64,000 nucleotides of DNA from the NCBI RefSeq assembly GCF_020991375.1, contig NZ_JAJLQZ010000014.1, positions 81,394 to 145,393 of the forward strand, read 5' to 3'. The notes under the pieces are model-generated. The model was not told the origin of the DNA, searched no databases, and worked only from the letters and a program-made list of their open reading frames with translations. Shown piece by piece: positions 62,224 through 64,000 of the stretch (within the stretch, counting starts at the first letter, position 1; each line of letters starts with the position of its first letter). The position numbers were made by a program, and so were the translations under genes. Origin of the DNA: Glycomyces amatae (GTDB lineage: Bacteria > Actinomycetota > Actinomycetes > Mycobacteriales > Micromonosporaceae).

Positions 62224-62667
62224 TCAAGTCCGGCGGGGCCGCCCGCGAGGCGTCGAGACGGAAGGTCGCAGTCTTCTCTCGTAGGGAACCGGGGTCGAGC
62301 GTGCGGTTACCGGCGAAACCACAGACCGTGGCACTGAGGCCAGGTCCAATGAGATCAGCAAGGTCTTTGGCGACGGCGAGAACCGGTGCGGCCAACAGCA
62401 GTGTTCCTCTTCGCAACTGGTGTCGACGCGCAGTAGCGGACTGATCGGTTGCCGACCCCACCAGCGGCGAACGGTACCCGGCATGTCGGTGTAGTTGGCG
62501 GCGACGACGTCGCCAAAGGTCGCCTCCCGGGTGCTCCAGGAGGTGAAGGCGGCGTTCACGACGAGGTTGCTCACGTCGGTGACGCGTTCATCGAGGTTGA
62601 GTCCGGTGGTGATCGCGTCGGCTCCGGCATTGACGGCGGCGGTGACGTGTTCGCGGGTGGCGGTCAT
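62224..62667 (-). CDS. Hypothetical protein; C-terminal part doubtful
   Basis: ATG 62667 with AAGGACGCCACCG upstream. Residues 1-70 look like a real helical protein (MTATREHVTAAVNAGADAIT, LDERVTDVSNLVVNAAFTSW, FGDVVAANYTDMPGTVRRWW). After that the frame turns Pro/Arg/Ser-rich with poor codon use, as if shifted or extended past a lost stop. The true product may end soon after RRWW. Not recognised. Confidence 0.45.
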   Translation of the reverse strand: MTATREHVTAAVNAGADAITTGLNLDERVTDVSNLVVNAAFTSWSTREATFGDVVAANYTDMPGTVRRWWGRQPISPLLRVDTSCEEEHCCWPHRFSPSPKTLLISLDLASVPRSVVSPVTARSTPVPYERRLRPSVSTPRGRPRRT

Positions 62668-62858
62668 CGGTGGCGTCCTTGTCACGGCGTGAGGTCGAGT
62701 GGGGACGCTCGCAATGTTGTCGCGGCTGGATGGCATGTACAACTACAGTTCGGTCCCTGAACTGGGGTTATGCACTCGTGTGCGTGAGGGGCGGATCCAG
62801 GCGCCGCCCATGGACTCCGGCGGCAGCTGATGGCTTCCGGTTTCCGGACTCCATCGTT

Positions 62859-62882
62859 ATCTAAAGCTAGCTATAGTTAGAT
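62859..62882. promoter_or_regulatory. Palindromic operator candidate before the PadR gene
   Basis: ATCTAAAGCTAG and CTATAGTTAGAT form a 12+12 imperfect inverted repeat (9 of 12 matches; ends ATCTAA/TTAGAT perfect), ending two bases before the padR start codon. Probably where PadR represses its own operon; any transcript would be nearly leaderless. Confidence 0.6.
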
Positions 62883-62883
62883 C

Positions 62884-63255
62884 ATGACAGGGAAACCGCC
62901 GTTCCGGGTCACCCCGGCCACACTCGACGTCCTCGAAGTCCTCCTGTCCGATGAGCAGGACCTGTACGGGCTTCGCATAGCCAAGATCCTCGACCGTTCC
63001 AGCGGCAGCATCGCGCTGATCCTCATGCGGCTGGAGAACCACGGATGGGCCACCAGCCGGTGGGAACCAGACAGTGAAGAGACACGGCTTGGTAGGCCAC
63101 GCCGCCGGTTCTACGAACTACACGGCGACCAGGTGCACGCCGCACGAGCGCTCATCGCCTCCCGCAGGCCTGCCGCCGCACCCGGCGGCCGACCCGGACG
63201 GCTAGGGCTCGCACAACTGATCATGACACGCCTGGGCGGAGCGTGGGGCCGATGA
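62884..63255 (+). CDS. PadR-family transcriptional regulator
   Basis: 123 aa. Winged-helix PadR domain: TPATLDVLEVLLSDEQDLYG, LRIAKILDRSSGSIALILMR, LENHGWATSRWEPDSEETRL and GRPRRRFYELHGDQVHAARA, containing the conserved G-R-P-R/K-x-x-Y wing. Starts at ATG 62884, two bases after the palindrome at 62859-62882, and overlaps the next gene as ATGA. By family a repressor that responds to a small ligand or stress. Confidence 0.88.
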   Translation: MTGKPPFRVTPATLDVLEVLLSDEQDLYGLRIAKILDRSSGSIALILMRLENHGWATSRWEPDSEETRLGRPRRRFYELHGDQVHAARALIASRRPAAAPGGRPGRLGLAQLIMTRLGGAWGR

Positions 63256-63821
63256 TCCTCAAAATGCTCGGCGTCATCGCGACCGCGATCCTCATCCCCG
63301 CCGCTCTCATGGTCCTCGCCGAATGGTCACCAAGGATCGCCCAGCGTCTCCTGCACTGGACCGCCGCTCGACTGGGCGACGAACAGGTCGCCGGGCGCTA
63401 TCTCGAAGAGTGGCAAGGGGACCTGCGTGATACTCCCAGCGGCCTGTCGCAACTGCTGTACGCGTTGAGTCGTGTCGTCCGGCTCCCGTTGATGGCCCGC
63501 GAACTGAACGTCGTACTGGTCCTGCGGACACGATTGCCGCGACAACAACGCAACAACACCGGTCGGGCGGCAATCGCAGCGAGCATTTGGCAGCACCAAC
63601 ATCGGATACTCACACTGGCGATGGTCTCGAGCGGGGGCGTGGCGGTGGGTGCAGCATATCTGGCATGGCAAGGGTCGGAAGCCTTCGTAGATTCCAGCTT
63701 GGCTGCCGTCGGCTCAGTGGCTGCGTTGGCAGCGCTGACCGTTTCAATCACACAGTGGCTGCAGCATCGACGGTCTAAACCACAGGTGGTCATTACCGCG
63801 CCGCGAAAGACCCTCAAGTGA
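63252..63821 (+). CDS. Membrane protein coupled to PadR
   Basis: 189 aa from ATG 63252, inside the padR stop (ATGA). An N-terminal helix (MLGVIATAILIPAALMVLAE), then a soluble part with RYLEEWQGDLRDTPSGLSQL seen in membrane proteins that follow PadR genes in actinomycetes. Two more helices follow at about 125-160 (ILTLAMVSSGGVAVGAAYLA, SSLAAVGSVAALAALTVSIT). Probably the target of PadR control; function unknown. Confidence 0.75.
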   Translation: MILKMLGVIATAILIPAALMVLAEWSPRIAQRLLHWTAARLGDEQVAGRYLEEWQGDLRDTPSGLSQLLYALSRVVRLPLMARELNVVLVLRTRLPRQQRNNTGRAAIAASIWQHQHRILTLAMVSSGGVAVGAAYLAWQGSEAFVDSSLAAVGSVAALAALTVSITQWLQHRRSKPQVVITAPRKTLK

Positions 63822-63901
63822 TGGAGTATCACTTGGACGGTGACCACGGATGGGCCGCGGTTCAGCTTGTAACCAACGCATTTCTTTGCTAGACCGAAGG
63901 G

Positions 63902-64000
63902 ATGCATCGTTTCATCACTCAGTACCGTGAGCGGGTGCCGGTCAAAGTGTCATTGCTGATCGCCTTGGGGCTGGTGTTCACCGTGGGCGTCCTGGTCGCT
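63902..64000 (+). CDS. Start of a gene that runs off the window; membrane or exported protein
   Basis: ATG 63902 opens a frame that continues to the window end (33 codons): MHRFITQYRERVPVKVSLLI then ALGLVFTVGVLVA, a basic N-terminus followed by a hydrophobic helix. A purine tract GAAGGG lies too close to this ATG, so the start is uncertain. Confidence 0.45.
   Translation, partial: MHRFITQYRERVPVKVSLLIALGLVFTVGVLVA

Noticed and set aside
1..64000. tRNA, rRNA, riboswitch or replication origin
   Set aside because: I saw no cloverleaf, rRNA segment, known riboswitch core or DnaA-box cluster while reading; a covariance-model search would settle this.

Overview
The window is high-GC DNA (many GTG starts, strong third-position G/C bias) from an actinomycete. 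Supporting signs are a mycobacterial-type SOS mutasome (ImuA'-ImuB-DnaE2), a GPP34-family protein beside a helix-turn-helix regulator, a PadR/membrane-protein pair, and giant secreted LamG and YD-repeat proteins. A Glycomyces-like or related filamentous actinobacterium is my guess; no rRNA, tRNA or core marker is present to prove it. Almost everything looks accessory: transposons, decayed genes, a toxin locus and a large cluster of unknown genes.

Layout. (1) 1-10.9 kb: scattered single genes (secreted HNH nuclease, AlbA/Schlafen-type protein, RmlD-like reductase, several small membrane proteins) mixed with decay products (serine recombinase with an in-frame stop, sulfotransferase with frameshift and deletion). 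(2) 11.06-16.84 kb: a complete Tn3-family transposon with 37-bp inverted ends, TnpA, TnpR and passengers including a HEPN-domain gene. It sits inside a lipoprotein gene whose two halves can be rejoined. (3) 17.2-23.9 kb: PP2C-like phosphatase, the ImuA'-ImuB-DnaE2 operon behind a LexA-type box, and a small secreted I36-like protein. (4) 24.0-38.35 kb: about 24 consecutive minus-strand genes, many joined by ATGA, GTGA or TGATG overlaps. Most encode unrecognised small, membrane or secreted proteins, plus a GT61-family glycosyltransferase, an NrtR-like regulator, an APC permease, a GNAT acetyltransferase and a GPP34 protein. A divergent XRE regulator with a repeat-rich C-terminal region (38.6-39.8 kb) probably controls it. 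(5) 39.8-42.0 kb: an APH-family kinase and a PIN-like protein. (6) 42.1-49.0 kb: an insertion-sequence pile-up with three IS701-like elements, one split by an IS5-like element, plus an older IS5 remnant. (7) 49.06-61.7 kb: a polymorphic-toxin locus: a 2011-aa LamG protein, a 2068-aa YD-repeat/RHS protein with a variable C-terminal tip, and a small candidate immunity gene. (8) 62.2-64 kb: a small hypothetical gene, then PadR and a membrane protein with a palindromic operator candidate.

The most notable points are these. Each of the three IS701-like transposases ends early in frame 0, and its conserved C-terminal tail lies in the -1 frame after the same perfect slippery heptamer (C CCA AAA). 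The 24-38 kb block is a tightly coupled operon system of almost wholly unrecognised proteins, with candidate small peptides at its head (32 aa) and just before the glycosyltransferase (60 aa). The RHS toxin tip and immunity gene are AT-richer than their surroundings and lie directly beside the IS pile-up.
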